A model generated the notes under the pieces. That model was not told where the DNA came from and did no database searches. It saw only the letters and a program-made list of their open reading frames with translations. 64,000 bases of DNA from Streptomyces fumigatiscleroticus (lineage in GTDB: Bacteria > Actinomycetota > Actinomycetes > Streptomycetales > Streptomycetaceae), in contig NZ_BMQF01000010.1 of assembly GCF_014647975.1 (NCBI RefSeq), positions 1 through 64,000 on the forward strand, read 5' to 3'. The position numbers and the translations under genes are program-made. Of the stretch, positions 37,517 through 47,000 are shown piece after piece. The number at the start of each line of letters is the position of its first letter. Positions within the stretch are counted from its first letter, which is position 1.

Positions 37517-38192
37517 ACGGCCCGAACGCCTGCTCCTTGAGCCGGTCCACGGACCGGACCAGCAGGAACTGGCGGCCGGTGACCACCCAGCCGCGGGCCC
37601 GCCACTGTTCCAGGACACGGCTCACCGTACGGCGGGAGGTGAGCAGCAGGCCCGCCAGGTCGTCCTGGGACAGGGGCAGGCCGATCCGGCGGCCGTCGCC
37701 GTCGGGATCCGGCTCGCCGCAGCGTTCGACCAGGTCGAGCAGGAGGGCGGCGAGCCGGGCGGGCACCGGTTCGGTGATGCCCGCGCGCTGGATGTCGGCC
37801 TCGCGCAGCCGCTGGGACAGCGTCCGCTGGAGCGCCGCCGCGATGCCGGGACGGCCCCGGGACAGGGTGTGGAAACGGGCGGCCGGCATCTGGAGCAGGT
37901 CGGCCGCGGTGGCCGTGAGCAGCGAGGCCGTGCGCCGGCGTCTCTCCACTCCGGCCTGCTCACCGAGGAGTTCGCCGGGGCCGCGCAGGGCGAGCAGCGC
38001 GCGGTATCCGGCGTGCGACTCGGCGATCACCTTGACCCAGCCGTGCAGCAGTATCACCAGGTGGTCGGAGTCCTCGCCCTGCGCCAGGAACTGCCGGCCG
38101 GCGGGCAGCGAGAGACGTGTCGCCGCCCGGTGCAGCGCGGCCCGGTCGGTGGGGTCGAGCGCCGCCCAGAAGGGGGTGGAGGGGCCGTCCAC
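37515..38192 (-). CDS. Crp/Fnr-family transcriptional regulator
   Basis: 225 residues. The N-terminal cyclic-nucleotide-binding fold (GRQFLAQGEDSDHLVILLHG, GELLGEQAG) is followed by the dimer helix and a winged helix (LPLSQDDLAGLLLTSRRTVSRV). The phosphate-binding cassette reads LLGEQAGVERRRRTAS and keeps a Glu and Arg, so cyclic-nucleotide binding is possible but not certain. Fnr-type iron-sulfur cysteines are missing. The GTG at 38192 has GGGGG seven bases upstream. It converges on the cyclase-like/TerY operon with only a terminator between. A functional link, by a cyclic nucleotide from gene 1, is an appealing but untested inference. Confidence 0.9.
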   Translation of the reverse strand: MDGPSTPFWAALDPTDRAALHRAATRLSLPAGRQFLAQGEDSDHLVILLHGWVKVIAESHAGYRALLALRGPGELLGEQAGVERRRRTASLLTATAADLLQMPAARFHTLSRGRPGIAAALQRTLSQRLREADIQRAGITEPVPARLAALLLDLVERCGEPDPDGDGRRIGLPLSQDDLAGLLLTSRRTVSRVLEQWRARGWVVTGRQFLLVRSVDRLKEQAFGP

Positions 38193-38377
38193 GGGTCAGC
38201 CCCCCGACCGGAGCGGAGCGGGCTTGCGCCGGGCGGTCCTCGTACGATCCGTTTCCGCCATCGCCCCAACCCCCCGTCGTCGACTGCATCGGGACGGCAT
38301 GAGTGTGACCCCCGGGCCGCTGTCGCCAAACCTGCCGCGGCCCTCGGGACGGGAACGGGTGCCCGATCGTGATCCGG

Positions 38378-38395
38378 CGGCGGGATGTCCCGCCG
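38378..38395 (-). terminator. hairpin after the GH25-type gene
   Basis: Seven base pairs (38378-38384 with 38389-38395) with a four-base loop, three bases past the stop at 38399. The rest of the 206-base gap to the Crp/Fnr gene shows no gene. Confidence 0.55.
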
Positions 38396-38398
38396 GTG

Positions 38399-38956
38399 TC
38401 ACTCCCCGCCGGCCCACTTCCGCAGCGCCGCCTTGCTGGCGAAGTCCGCGACGTTCTTGTCCACGGGATCGTCGGTGTACTGGTGGAAACGCCAGTCGGC
38501 CTGGATGCGCGGCGCGCCCGCCGAGACGTAGTCCGCTATCCACAGACCGTCCCCGGCGTACGACGTGGTGTCGACGTTCAGCCAGAAGTTGCGGTTGCAG
38601 TAGAGCACGACCTTGTGGTGCGGCCGCAGCTCCTTGACCTTCCGGATGAAGCGGTCCTTCTCGGCGTTGGTCGCGTGCGTGCCCTCGCCGGTGGTCTCCC
38701 AGTCGACGGCGAGGATGTCGCCGGCCTTCTCCGGGGCCTTGCCGACGAAGTACTCGGCCTGGGCGGTCAGGTTGCCCGGCCACAGGAAGTGGTAGAAGCC
38801 GACGACGAGTCCGGCGTCCCGGCCGTGCTTCGTCTGGGCCGCCAGCTTGGGGTTGACGTACGAACGGCCCTCGGTCGCCTTGATGAAGACGAAGGACAGG
38901 CCGTCCGTGCCGTACGTGGAGGACTGGTACGCGCTCACGTCGATGCCGCGCAGCAT
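38399..38956 (-). CDS. GH25-type muramidase (lysozyme-like)
   Basis: 185 residues. MLRGIDVSAYQSS is the usual opening of GH25 with the first catalytic-site Asp. FVFIKATEGRSYVNP, VGFYHFLWPG and DILAVDWETTGEG follow; the last contains the DxE motif with the catalytic Glu. There is no signal peptide, although these enzymes act on peptidoglycan, so release by lysis or a non-classical route is implied. The ATG at 38956 has GGGAG five bases upstream; the frame reaches 39043 without homology. It is a single gene. It lies immediately left of the accessory island at the sdaA-like repeat, so it may be the edge of the chromosome backbone. Confidence 0.85.
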   Translation of the reverse strand: MLRGIDVSAYQSSTYGTDGLSFVFIKATEGRSYVNPKLAAQTKHGRDAGLVVGFYHFLWPGNLTAQAEYFVGKAPEKAGDILAVDWETTGEGTHATNAEKDRFIRKVKELRPHHKVVLYCNRNFWLNVDTTSYAGDGLWIADYVSAGAPRIQADWRFHQYTDDPVDKNVADFASKAALRKWAGGE

Positions 38957-39072
38957 GAGGCTCCCTGAGGGACTGTGGGGGGAGGGGAGGTGACGGTTCC
39001 CTACCTTGGCACGGGCGCAGCCCGTCCGAGGTCGAAACGTCAACTTCCCTCATATACCCAGGAGCACGTGCA

Positions 39073-39109
39073 TCAGCACTCGATGATGTTCACCGCCGGC
39101 CCGCCCCGC
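39073..39109 (-). repeat. diverged third copy of the sdaA 3' end
   Basis: 37 bases match the last codons of sdaA (GG-AVNIIEC then a stop) with two base changes plus a different stop (TGA for TAG). The alignment is 39073 to 42582 and 54341. It marks the left edge of the TetR-MFS-FAD segment. Confidence 0.75.
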
Positions 39110-39128
39110 GGATGGTGCTGCCCCGGTC

Positions 39129-39767
39129 CTACCTGGGTCGGTACGCCCGCAGGAAGGTCCGTACTCCCTCGACGACGAGCGGCCGGACGCGGGTGTCCTC
39201 CGCGGCGTTCGCGGAACCGAGCCTGTCCAGCGCGACGCCGAAGGTCAGCGCGATGAACTGGTCGGCCGCGAGCCGTGGGTCGGGGACGTCGAGGAGCCCG
39301 GCCGCGGCGAAGGCGGCGAACCGCTCGGCGAGGGCCTCCTCGGGGGTGTCGGCCATGGTGTTGTAGCCCCGGTGCGGCAGGTGGCCGGACTCCGCCCGGA
39401 CCAGTCGTTGCAGTGTCGCGTACTCCGCCGAGCCGAGCATGTCGGTCGCGATGCGCATCGAGAACGTGACCAGGGCGTCCTCGAGGTCGGCGTCCTCGCT
39501 GAGGTCGGTGAGGGTGTCGTCGAGGGTGTGCCGGATCGTGGTGATCAGTGACTGGCCGACGGCGTCGACGACGGCTCGCAGCAGCGTCTGCTTGTCGCCG
39601 AAGTAGTCGTAGACCGTCCGCTTGGACACCTCGGCCCGGGCGGCGACCGCGTCGACGCTGGACCGCTCGAAGCCGTCGGCGAGGAACAGTTCCCGGGCCG
39701 CCGAGAGGATGGCGGCCCGCTTTCGCGCGGACCCCTCGCGCAGTGTCTTCGTGGTCGGCATGGGCAC
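39129..39767 (-). CDS. TetR-family transcriptional regulator
   Basis: 212 residues. The N-terminal helix-turn-helix region (ILSAARELFLADGFERSSVDAV, RAEVSKRTVYDYFGDKQTLL) is typical of TetR/AcrR repressors. A helical ligand domain follows, with a C-terminal TetR_C segment (AAGLLDVPDPRLAADQFIAL). The GTG at 39767 follows AAGGG by six bases; the ATG at 39761 is the alternative. A 7-bp palindrome lies 13 bases upstream, between this gene and the divergent MFS gene. It very probably represses itself and the exporter-monooxygenase pair, and is relieved by a compound the pair removes. Confidence 0.92.
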   Translation of the reverse strand: MPMPTTKTLREGSARKRAAILSAARELFLADGFERSSVDAVAARAEVSKRTVYDYFGDKQTLLRAVVDAVGQSLITTIRHTLDDTLTDLSEDADLEDALVTFSMRIATDMLGSAEYATLQRLVRAESGHLPHRGYNTMADTPEEALAERFAAFAAAGLLDVPDPRLAADQFIALTFGVALDRLGSANAAEDTRVRPLVVEGVRTFLRAYRPR

Positions 39768-39779
39768 ATCGTACCCTTT

Positions 39780-39802
39780 CTACACTGCACGGTGTAGTGT
39801 AG
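39780..39802. promoter_or_regulatory. palindromic TetR operator candidate
   Basis: CTACACT (39780-39786) and AGTGTAG (39796-39802) form a perfect inverted repeat with a nine-base centre. An inner pair TACAC/GTGTA also exists. It lies between the divergent regulator and MFS genes, near expected -10 positions. Confidence 0.75.
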
Positions 39803-39914
39803 TTCCGGGTCGGGGCGTGCCGCATGGCCGCCGTGTCCGCGCCGGGCCCGGCAAGAGCAGCGCCACGCGTACGGCAGACCCCTTCCTCGCCCGGCAATGA
39901 CGGAGAGGATGTCC

Positions 39915-41312
39915 ATGACCGCAACCCTGGCTCCCCCGGTCCGCATCACAAAGGCCGCTGTCGGGGCCCTCGGCATGCTGGCGGTCGCCACCGGTGCCCT
40001 GGAGTCGGTGGTGACGCCGACGCTCCCGCTCCTGCAACGCGAGCTGGACATGAGCCCCGCCGAAGGGGCGTTGCTCAGCATCGTGCTCCTCATCACCGGC
40101 GCGCTCGTCACACCGGTCGCGGGCAAGTTGGGCGACCGCTACGGCGGAAAACGGGTCCTGATCCGGCTGATGGCGGTGGTCTCGGCCGGCGGTCTGGTGT
40201 CCGCCCTGGCGCCGAACCTGCCGGTGCTGCTGCTCGGCCAGATACTGCAAGGAGCGATGGTGGGCGCGCTGCCCCTGTCGTTCGTCCTGGTGCGCGCACA
40301 CCTCCCCGCGGGGGAGTCCAAGGTGGCCATCGGGGTGGTCAGCGGGCTGTTCGTGGGCGGCGGGATGGCGGGAACGCTGTCGGCCGGGCCCGTCGCCGAA
40401 GGGCTCTCCCGGCACTGGATGTTCGCACTGCCGACGCTCGCGGTCATCGGTTCCACCCTGCTGGTGAACAGTCTGATGCCGCAGGATCCGATGGGCCGGC
40501 CGGACGGCGCCGGGGTCGACTGGCCCGGCCTCGTCCTCCTGAGCGGAACGCTGGTCACGCTCATGCTCGTCCTCGCGCTGGCGCCCGACATCGGCTCGCG
40601 TCCCCTCGTGCTCGGCGCCCTCGTCGTGGTGCTCGCCGCCTTCGCGACCGGGTGGACGGCCGTCGAACGGCGTGCGGCCTCACCGATGGTCGACCTGCGC
40701 ATGCTGGCAAGGCCCGCGGTGTGGAAGTCGTGCGTGCTGACGTTCCTGATCTGCGTCGGTGCCTCGGCGGCGGTCTATCTCGTCCCGCAGCTGTTCGCGG
40801 TCTCCGCCGGCGCGTACGGCTTCGGGGCCGACACCACCGAGATCGGCTTCTACCTGCTGCCCGGCGCCGTAGCCGCGACGCTGGCCGGGCCGGTCAGCGG
40901 GATCGGGGCGCGGCGGCTGGGCTCGCGTGCCGTGGTCACCGCCGGGATCGTCATCATGGCCGCCGCCCTGCTCGCCCTGGCGGCCGTGCACAGCGAGGTC
41001 TGGCACCTCGTCATCGGCAAGGCCATGATCTCGCTCGCCAACGGCCTGTGCGTCACCGCGCTGGTCACCGGCACCGCCACCTCCGTCGACCGAGGTGACA
41101 CCGGCATCGCCACCAGCCTGGTCCTGGTGACCCGCGTGATCGGCTACGCCGTGGGTGCGCAGGCCGGGGGCGCGCTCCTCACCGCCGGAACCCCTGCCGG
41201 GTCGGACGTCCCGGCCGAATCGGCCTTCGTCACCGGCTTCGTCATGGCCGGCGCCGTCACGGCGCTGTCCCTGCTCGTCGCCCGGACCATGAGCAAAGGA
41301 GTCAAGGAATGA
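39915..41312 (+). CDS. MFS drug efflux transporter
   Basis: 465 residues with many hydrophobic helices. Motifs are GKLGDRYGGKRVLI (motif A loop between helices 2 and 3) and LLGQILQGAMVGALPLSFVLVRAH (motif B region). It resembles DHA-type proton-coupled exporters, probably with 12-14 helices. The ATG at 39915 is chosen because GGAGAGG lies eight bases upstream; an upstream ATG at 39897 is weaker. The gene ends ATGA, overlapping the monooxygenase, so both are coordinately made. The divergent TetR and palindromic operator suggest induction by the transported compound. The substrate is unknown. Confidence 0.9.
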   Translation: MTATLAPPVRITKAAVGALGMLAVATGALESVVTPTLPLLQRELDMSPAEGALLSIVLLITGALVTPVAGKLGDRYGGKRVLIRLMAVVSAGGLVSALAPNLPVLLLGQILQGAMVGALPLSFVLVRAHLPAGESKVAIGVVSGLFVGGGMAGTLSAGPVAEGLSRHWMFALPTLAVIGSTLLVNSLMPQDPMGRPDGAGVDWPGLVLLSGTLVTLMLVLALAPDIGSRPLVLGALVVVLAAFATGWTAVERRAASPMVDLRMLARPAVWKSCVLTFLICVGASAAVYLVPQLFAVSAGAYGFGADTTEIGFYLLPGAVAATLAGPVSGIGARRLGSRAVVTAGIVIMAAALLALAAVHSEVWHLVIGKAMISLANGLCVTALVTGTATSVDRGDTGIATSLVLVTRVIGYAVGAQAGGALLTAGTPAGSDVPAESAFVTGFVMAGAVTALSLLVARTMSKGVKE

Positions 41313-42529
41313 CCCGCACCGATCCGTCGAGGAACACCCGTACCGCGTCCAGGCGCAAGGTCCTGATATCCGGAGGCGGCGTCGCGGGGCCCGCCCTCGC
41401 GTTCTGGCTGAACCGCCACGGATTCGCGGTCACGGTGGTCGAGAAGGCGAGCACGCTCCGTGGCGGTGGTTACCCCGTCGACGTGCGCGGCACCGCGCTC
41501 GAGGTCGTCCGGAGGATGGGAATCCTGCCGCGACTGCGGGACGCGCACATCGATCTGCGCCGGCTGACCTTCCTCGCCGAGGACGGCAGCAAGGTGGCCT
41601 CGATCCACCCGCACACCGTCACCGGGGGTGTCGCGGGACGGGACCTGGAGGTGCGGCGCGGGGATCTCACCGAAGCTCTCTACACGGCGGGCCGTGACGA
41701 CGTGGAGTACTTGTTCGACGACTCCATCGACACCCTCGACCAGTCCGGCCACGGGGTCGACGTCACCTTCCGCGCAGGCGGCAGGCGTACGTTCGACATG
41801 GTGGTCGGCGCGGACGGTCTGCACTCACGTACCCGCGAGCTCCTGTTCGGCCCCGAGGAGCGGTTCCACCGGTACCTCGGCCACTGCTTCGCCGGGTTCA
41901 CCATGCGCAACACCTTCGGCCTCTCCCACGAGCTCATGATGTGGAACACGCCGGGCAGGGCCGCGGCACTCTACGCCGTGGGGGACCACGACGACGTGCA
42001 CACCCTCCTGAACTTCGCCCACCCGGAACCGCCGTTCGACGCGTTCCGGAACCCGCAGGCCCAACGGGACCTGGTCGCCTCGGTCTTCGCCGACGCGGGA
42101 TGGGAGGTCCCGGGGATGCTGGCCGCCCTGCGCGACGCGGACGACCTGTTCTTCGACGCGGTCGGCCAGATCCGTATGCCCCGCTGGTCCAGCGGCAGGG
42201 TCGCGCTGGTGGGCGACGCCGCGTACGCGCCCTCGTTCCTCACCGGACAGGGCTCCAGCCTCGCGCTCGTCGGCGCCTACATGCTCGCCCATTCCCTGGC
42301 CGGCCGGGACCACGCCGCAGGCTTCGCCGCCTACGAGCAGAGCACCCGTGCGTTCGTGACCGTGAACCAGGAGCAGATCGGCGAGGGCGGTGCCGCACTC
42401 TTCCCGGCCACCGCCCGGGCCCTGGAGCAGCGCAACGACATGCTGCGCCGTCTCAGCACCCTGCCCCCGTCGGAGGGACGACCGGCCCATTCCGCGCTCA
42501 CCCTGCCCGAGTTCACGCCCGTGACGTGA
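41309..42529 (+). CDS. FAD-dependent monooxygenase
   Basis: 406 residues of the PHBH/TetX-like class A flavoprotein fold. FAD motifs are VLISGGGVAGPALAFWLNRH (GxGxxG), VVGADGLHSRTR (DG motif) and LVGDAAYAPSFLTGQGSSLAL (GD motif). FAD-dependent hydroxylases of this type inactivate aromatic antibiotics or catabolise aromatics. Coupling with MFS efflux and TetR looks like a resistance unit. The start codon overlaps the MFS stop. The gene ends 51 bases before the sdaA-like repeat at 42581. The substrate cannot be decided. Confidence 0.9.
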   Translation: MTRTDPSRNTRTASRRKVLISGGGVAGPALAFWLNRHGFAVTVVEKASTLRGGGYPVDVRGTALEVVRRMGILPRLRDAHIDLRRLTFLAEDGSKVASIHPHTVTGGVAGRDLEVRRGDLTEALYTAGRDDVEYLFDDSIDTLDQSGHGVDVTFRAGGRRTFDMVVGADGLHSRTRELLFGPEERFHRYLGHCFAGFTMRNTFGLSHELMMWNTPGRAAALYAVGDHDDVHTLLNFAHPEPPFDAFRNPQAQRDLVASVFADAGWEVPGMLAALRDADDLFFDAVGQIRMPRWSSGRVALVGDAAYAPSFLTGQGSSLALVGAYMLAHSLAGRDHAAGFAAYEQSTRAFVTVNQEQIGEGGAALFPATARALEQRNDMLRRLSTLPPSEGRPAHSALTLPEFTPVT

Positions 42530-42580
42530 GCCCGGCCAGGCGCGCCGATGAGGGCGTCATCGGAGGTCGGGGCCCGTCCC

Positions 42581-42639
42581 CCTAGCACTCGATGATGTTC
42601 ACCGCCAGCCCGCCCCGGGCCGTCTCCTTGTACTTCACC
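42581..42639. repeat. 59-bp exact copy of the sdaA 3' end (left junction of the island)
   Basis: Identical to 54340-54398, the stop codon and last ~19 codons of the intact sdaA gene plus one base. Only this end of the gene is present here; the sequence diverges at 42640. It fits an attachment-site core with the gene restored at the other end. Confidence 0.9.
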
Positions 42640-42712
42640 TATATGTGGACGGTTATTGATCACGGGGTTGACCTGCGCTTTTGGCCTGCCCAGGCTCGCC
42701 TTGAATCACGTC

Positions 42713-42731
42713 AGGGACTTCTTGGGGACTT
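42713..42731. repeat. GGGACTT direct repeats near the left junction
   Basis: AGGGACTT (42713-42720) and GGGGACTT (42724-42731) are spaced 11 bases apart. Similar motifs lie at 54221-54271 beside the right junction. They might be recombinase arm sites; that role is inferred. Confidence 0.4.
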
Positions 42732-42834
42732 CTTGTCGAGGGCTGACTGCAACGTATTTCCTACAGCGGGAGACGCCTGCGGGATTGGGCAGTTGATGAT
42801 CGAGCGGCATGCGATGGCTTCGGCGAGCCCCGCA

Positions 42835-42879
42835 CTCGTAATGCGTGGGTCTCGGGTTCGAATCCCGAAGGCGGCTCCA
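42835..42879 (+). pseudogene. tRNA-Thr(CGT) 3' fragment, left copy
   Basis: 45 bases corresponding to the anticodon loop (CTCGTAA) through the T arm (GGGTTCGAATCCC) and acceptor end with CCA (GGCGGCTCCA). The matching 5' acceptor strand and D arm are not seen upstream, so this is not a complete tRNA. It differs from the right copy at one base. Confidence 0.8.
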
Positions 42880-43163
42880 TCGTGAACCCCAGGGCAGGCT
42901 ACTGACCTGGGGTTTCTTGTTTCGGGTGACTATGAAATCCGAGCTTATCGAGCAGCCGGGGTCTACGCATCGCAATGCGTTGGTTCGCGATCGAAGACGG
43001 TGGGCGTTTCGGCTCACAGCGCCGTGACCTGGCTATTGGTCTGTACTGCCGGTCAGATCGAGTCTGTCGGGTTCGGTGTGGTGGCCGCGTGGTGGCCAAG
43101 AGTGCAGCGTTGGTGCACATGGGTCTCGCTCCGCCGTGCGGTCATGGGCGTGTTGGGCCGAAG
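42880..43163. repeat. flank of the left tRNA fragment, homologous to 53889-54185
   Basis: After the tRNA fragment both copies run on in parallel for about 280 bases with scattered differences, including GCATCGCAATGCGT and GTGGTGGCCA blocks. The left copy stops at about 43163, where LamG coding sequence begins abruptly. Confidence 0.75.
42885..42914 (+). terminator. terminator of the left tRNA fragment
   Basis: Nine base pairs (42885-42893 with 42906-42914) around a 12-base loop, followed by TTCTTGTTTC. Confidence 0.7.
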
Positions 43164-43952
43164 GGCCGTATCGACGAGGCCGCCGTCTTCCAGGAGGCTC
43201 TCACGCCGGGCGCGGTCGCTGCCGAGGCCAGACTGCTGGACTCCACCAGCACCGCGACGGCGACCGAGATGGTCGCCGCCTGGAACCCGGAGGGGGCGAG
43301 CGGCACCGCACTCGCCGACACCGTCACCGGCTACGGACGCTCCCTCGCACTGACCGCGGGAGCCTCCCTCGACGGCGAGGCGATCGTCCTCGACGGCACC
43401 GACGACGCGGCCACCACCACCGGACCGGTCCTCGACGACACCGGCTCCTTCACCGTCACCACCGAGGTCGAACTCGACCAGGGCGCCCTGAACGCCAAGG
43501 GCACCGGCTTCATCGGCCAGGTCCTCGGCCAGCGCACCGCCGACGGTTCCGCGTGGGGACTTTGGTACGAGACGACGGGCACCGAGACCCGTTTCGACGA
43601 CGACGACAATCCCTACGAGGTCCCGGTCGGCTTCTGGCGGTTCGGCCGCCTGGACGCGGGCGGCACCTTCACCGCGGTCGACTCCGACAGCGCTGCCGTG
43701 GTCGGCAGCCGGGTGCGGCTGACCGGGGTGTACGACGCGCAGGCCGGCACCATCGCCCTCTACCTCGACTCGACCCAGAACGACATCGACACCCCGTACA
43801 CCGCGGTCGTCGGCTCCGGTGAACTCGCCGTCGGCAAGGGCTTCGTGAACAGCGCCTGGGGCCACTATCTGCCCGGCCGGATCTCCGACATCCGGATGTG
43901 GGTGGGCGCGGCGGCCGACGGCACCCAGCTCGACACCATGATCGGCGGCTGA
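43164..43952 (+). pseudogene. LamG-domain (jellyroll) protein, 5'-truncated
   Basis: The reading frame from 43164 encodes ~262 residues: the end of one LamG domain (GRIDEAAVFQEALTPGAVAAE) and a second complete LamG-like domain (SFTVTTEVELDQGALNAKG, GRISDIRMWVGAAADG). The coding similarity starts abruptly where the tRNA-flank homology ends. The frame can be traced back to an ATG at 42975 but that part is island flank, so the true N-terminus with its signal peptide is lost. Full-length relatives are large cell-surface proteins that sit directly upstream of RHS/YD genes, as here. It is probably a non-functional remnant of the Rhs operon's first gene. Confidence 0.75.
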
Positions 43953-44074
43953 CCGCCGCGCACCTCCCCGGCCGCAGGTGGCGCCTACGCCGCCCGCGGC
44001 CTGCGGGACCCGTCCCCTCCGACTCCGTTCCCTCCGTGGTCGCGCCCGCGGCCGTGCCTTGACAGGGGTATGTC

Positions 44075-47000
44075 GTGAACACCGGTACGAGAATGGTTCG
44101 TTGGCTGCGCGGCAGACGCGCGGGGATCGTGGTGACGCTGGCCGTCGCGCTGGCGACCGGTGCGCTGCCCGCCGTGCAGCCAGCGCAGGCCGCGAGTGGC
44201 GGTCTGGGCCGACCGGACCTGCCCGAGCAGCGGGACAGCGATGTGCGCGCCGTGAACGGGCTGGGCGCGAAGAAGGCCCGCACGGCCGTCGCCGCAGCGC
44301 GCGCGAAGAACTCCGCGCAGGCCCGCCGCGCCACGGCCGAACAACACTCCGCCTGGCCGAAGCCGGCCCGGGCGACCGTCACCGTGCCCGGCAGCCGCTC
44401 GGGCCGCGCGACGACGAAGCCGGGCGGGCTGCCGGTCACGGTGGCACCGGGCAGCGTGGGCAACGTGGCCGGCGGCGACGCGTCGATCCGCGTCCTTGAC
44501 CGCAAGGACACCGCGGCGGTCGGCGTGAAGGGCGTCCTGCTGACGGCGACCGCCACGGAGCCGGGCCGGGCCCGTCTCACGCTGGACTACTCGGGGTTCG
44601 CGTCGGCGTACGGGGGCGGCTGGTCGGGGCGACTGGGGCTGGTCCGGCTGCCCGCCTGCGCCCTGACCACCCCCGAGAAGGCCGTCTGCCGTACTCGTAC
44701 GCCGCTCGCCTCGGACAACGACGTCGACGGACAGACCATCTCGGCGGATGTCGCGCTCGCTCCGGCCTCCTCTGCCACCGTGCTGGCCCTGGCCGCCACC
44801 TCCGGCACCTCCAAGTCCGGCGCGGGCGACTACTCTGCGACCTCGCTGTCCTCGTCCTCGACCTGGGAGGCGGGCGGCTCCTCCGGAGCGTTCACCTGGT
44901 CGTATCCCCTGTCCACACCCCCCGCCGCGGTCGGCCCCCAGCCCGACCTGGAGCTGTCGTACGACTCGGGGGGCACCGACGGACGCACCGCCTCCACCAA
45001 CAACCAGTCCACCCCGGTCGGTGAGGGCTTCGACCTCACCTCTGGCTCCTATGTCGAGCGGTCCTACGGCAGCTGCGACAAGGACGGTCAGAGCGGCAAG
45101 TCGGACCTGTGCTGGAAGTACGACAACGCCTCCCTCGTCCTCAACGGCAAGTCCAGTGAGCTGGTCAAGGACGACACCACCGGCGTGTGGCGGCTGAAGA
45201 ACGACGATGCTTCCACCGTCACCCACTCCACCGGCGCCGACAACGGAGACGGCAACGGCGAATACTGGACGGTGACGACCGGCGAAGGCACTAAGTACGT
45301 CTTCGGCCTGAACAAGCTCACCGGCGCCGGCACCGAACGCACCAACTCCGTATGGACCGCGCCCGTCTACGGCGACGACTCCGGCGAACCCGGCTACGAC
45401 CAGGGACCCGCCTTCGCCGACCGCGCAGCCACCCAGGCCTGGCGCTGGAACCTCGACTACGTCGAGGACCTCAACGGCAACGCCATGACGTACTGGTACA
45501 CGCCGGAGACCAACTACTACGGCAAGAACGGCGCCTCCACCGCCACCACCGAGTACATCCGCGGCGGCCATCTCGACAAGATCCTCTACGGACAGCGCGC
45601 CGACGCCCTGTTCACCGGCGTCACCTCCGACAAGGTCAGCTTCACCTATGAGGAGCGCTGCACCGCCTCCGACTGCTCGGAGCTGAAGGACTCCACGGCC
45701 GACAACTGGCCGGACGTGCCGTTCGACGCCATCTGCAAGAAGGACGCGGACTGCGACGTCCGCGGCCCGTTCTTCTTCACCCGCAAGCGGCTCACCCAGA
45801 TCGACACCTACGCCTGGTCGGCGGTGTCCAGTGCGTTCACGGCCGTCGACACCTGGGCGCTGACCCAGGAGTTCCTGGACGGCGGGGACATCGGCGACAC
45901 CAGCGACCAGTCGCTGGTGCTCAAGAGCCTGCGGCACACCGGCAAGAACGGCACCGCCGTCACCCTGCCCCCGGTGACCTTCACGTACCAGATGCGGGAG
46001 AACCGCGTCGACGCCACTGACGACATCCTGCCGCTGAGCCGTCCGCGCATCGAGAGCGTCACCTCCGAGAGCGGCTCGATCACGCGGGTCACGCTCTCCG
46101 AGCCGGAGTGCGTGCGCGGCTCGAACATACCGGCCAAGGCCGACCACAACGCCAAATCTTGCTACCCGCAGTACTGGAACATCAACGGCGCCGAGGAGGC
46201 GTCGATCGACTGGTTCCACAAGTACCGCGTCCTCGCCGTCAACACAGCCGACCCCACCGGCCACAACGACGCGGTCGAGTACCAGTACTCCTACGCCGAT
46301 CCCGCCTGGCACTACGACGACAACCCCTTCACCCCCGCCGACGAGCGCACCTGGTCGGTCTTCCGCGGCTACGGCCAGGTAACCGCCACCAAGGGCACGG
46401 GCACCACCCGCAGCAAGACCGTCTCGGTCTATCTGCAGGGCATGGACGGCGACCGGCTGCTGGACGCGGACGGCGAACTCGACGCGAGCGCCCGCCGCTC
46501 GGCGAGCGTCGCGGGTGTCGACATCAGCGGTCTCGACGTGGCCGACCGGACGGACAGCGAGCCGTACGCCGGCTTCCTGCGCGAGAAGATCAGCTACGAC
46601 GGCTCGACACCGATGAGCGTCACCGTCCACGATCCCTGGTCCAAGAAGACGGCCACCCAGCACAAGTCGTACGCGGACACCGAGGCCTACTACGTCCGCG
46701 AGGACAAGGCGTACACCCACACCTATCTGACCGCCACGGCCAAGTGGCGCACCCGCACCACCGCTACCACGTACGACGCCTACGGCATGGCCGCCACCGT
46801 CGACGACGCGGGCGACACCGCCAAGTCGGGCGACGAGACCTGCACCCGCAACTGGTACGCCCGCAACGATGCCCTGGGCATCATCGCCCTGCCCTCCCGT
46901 ACCCGGACCGTCGGCCGGCCCTGCTCGGTGGCCGAGACGGCACTGAACCTGCCGACGCCCGCCGCGAGCCCGGGCGACGTGCTCTCCGACACCGCGACCG

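Noticed and set aside
42835-42879. A functional tRNA-Thr at the left fragment
   Set aside because: The 5' acceptor strand and D arm cannot be found upstream, although a short GCTTCGGCGAGC near 42816-42827 resembles a D stem.
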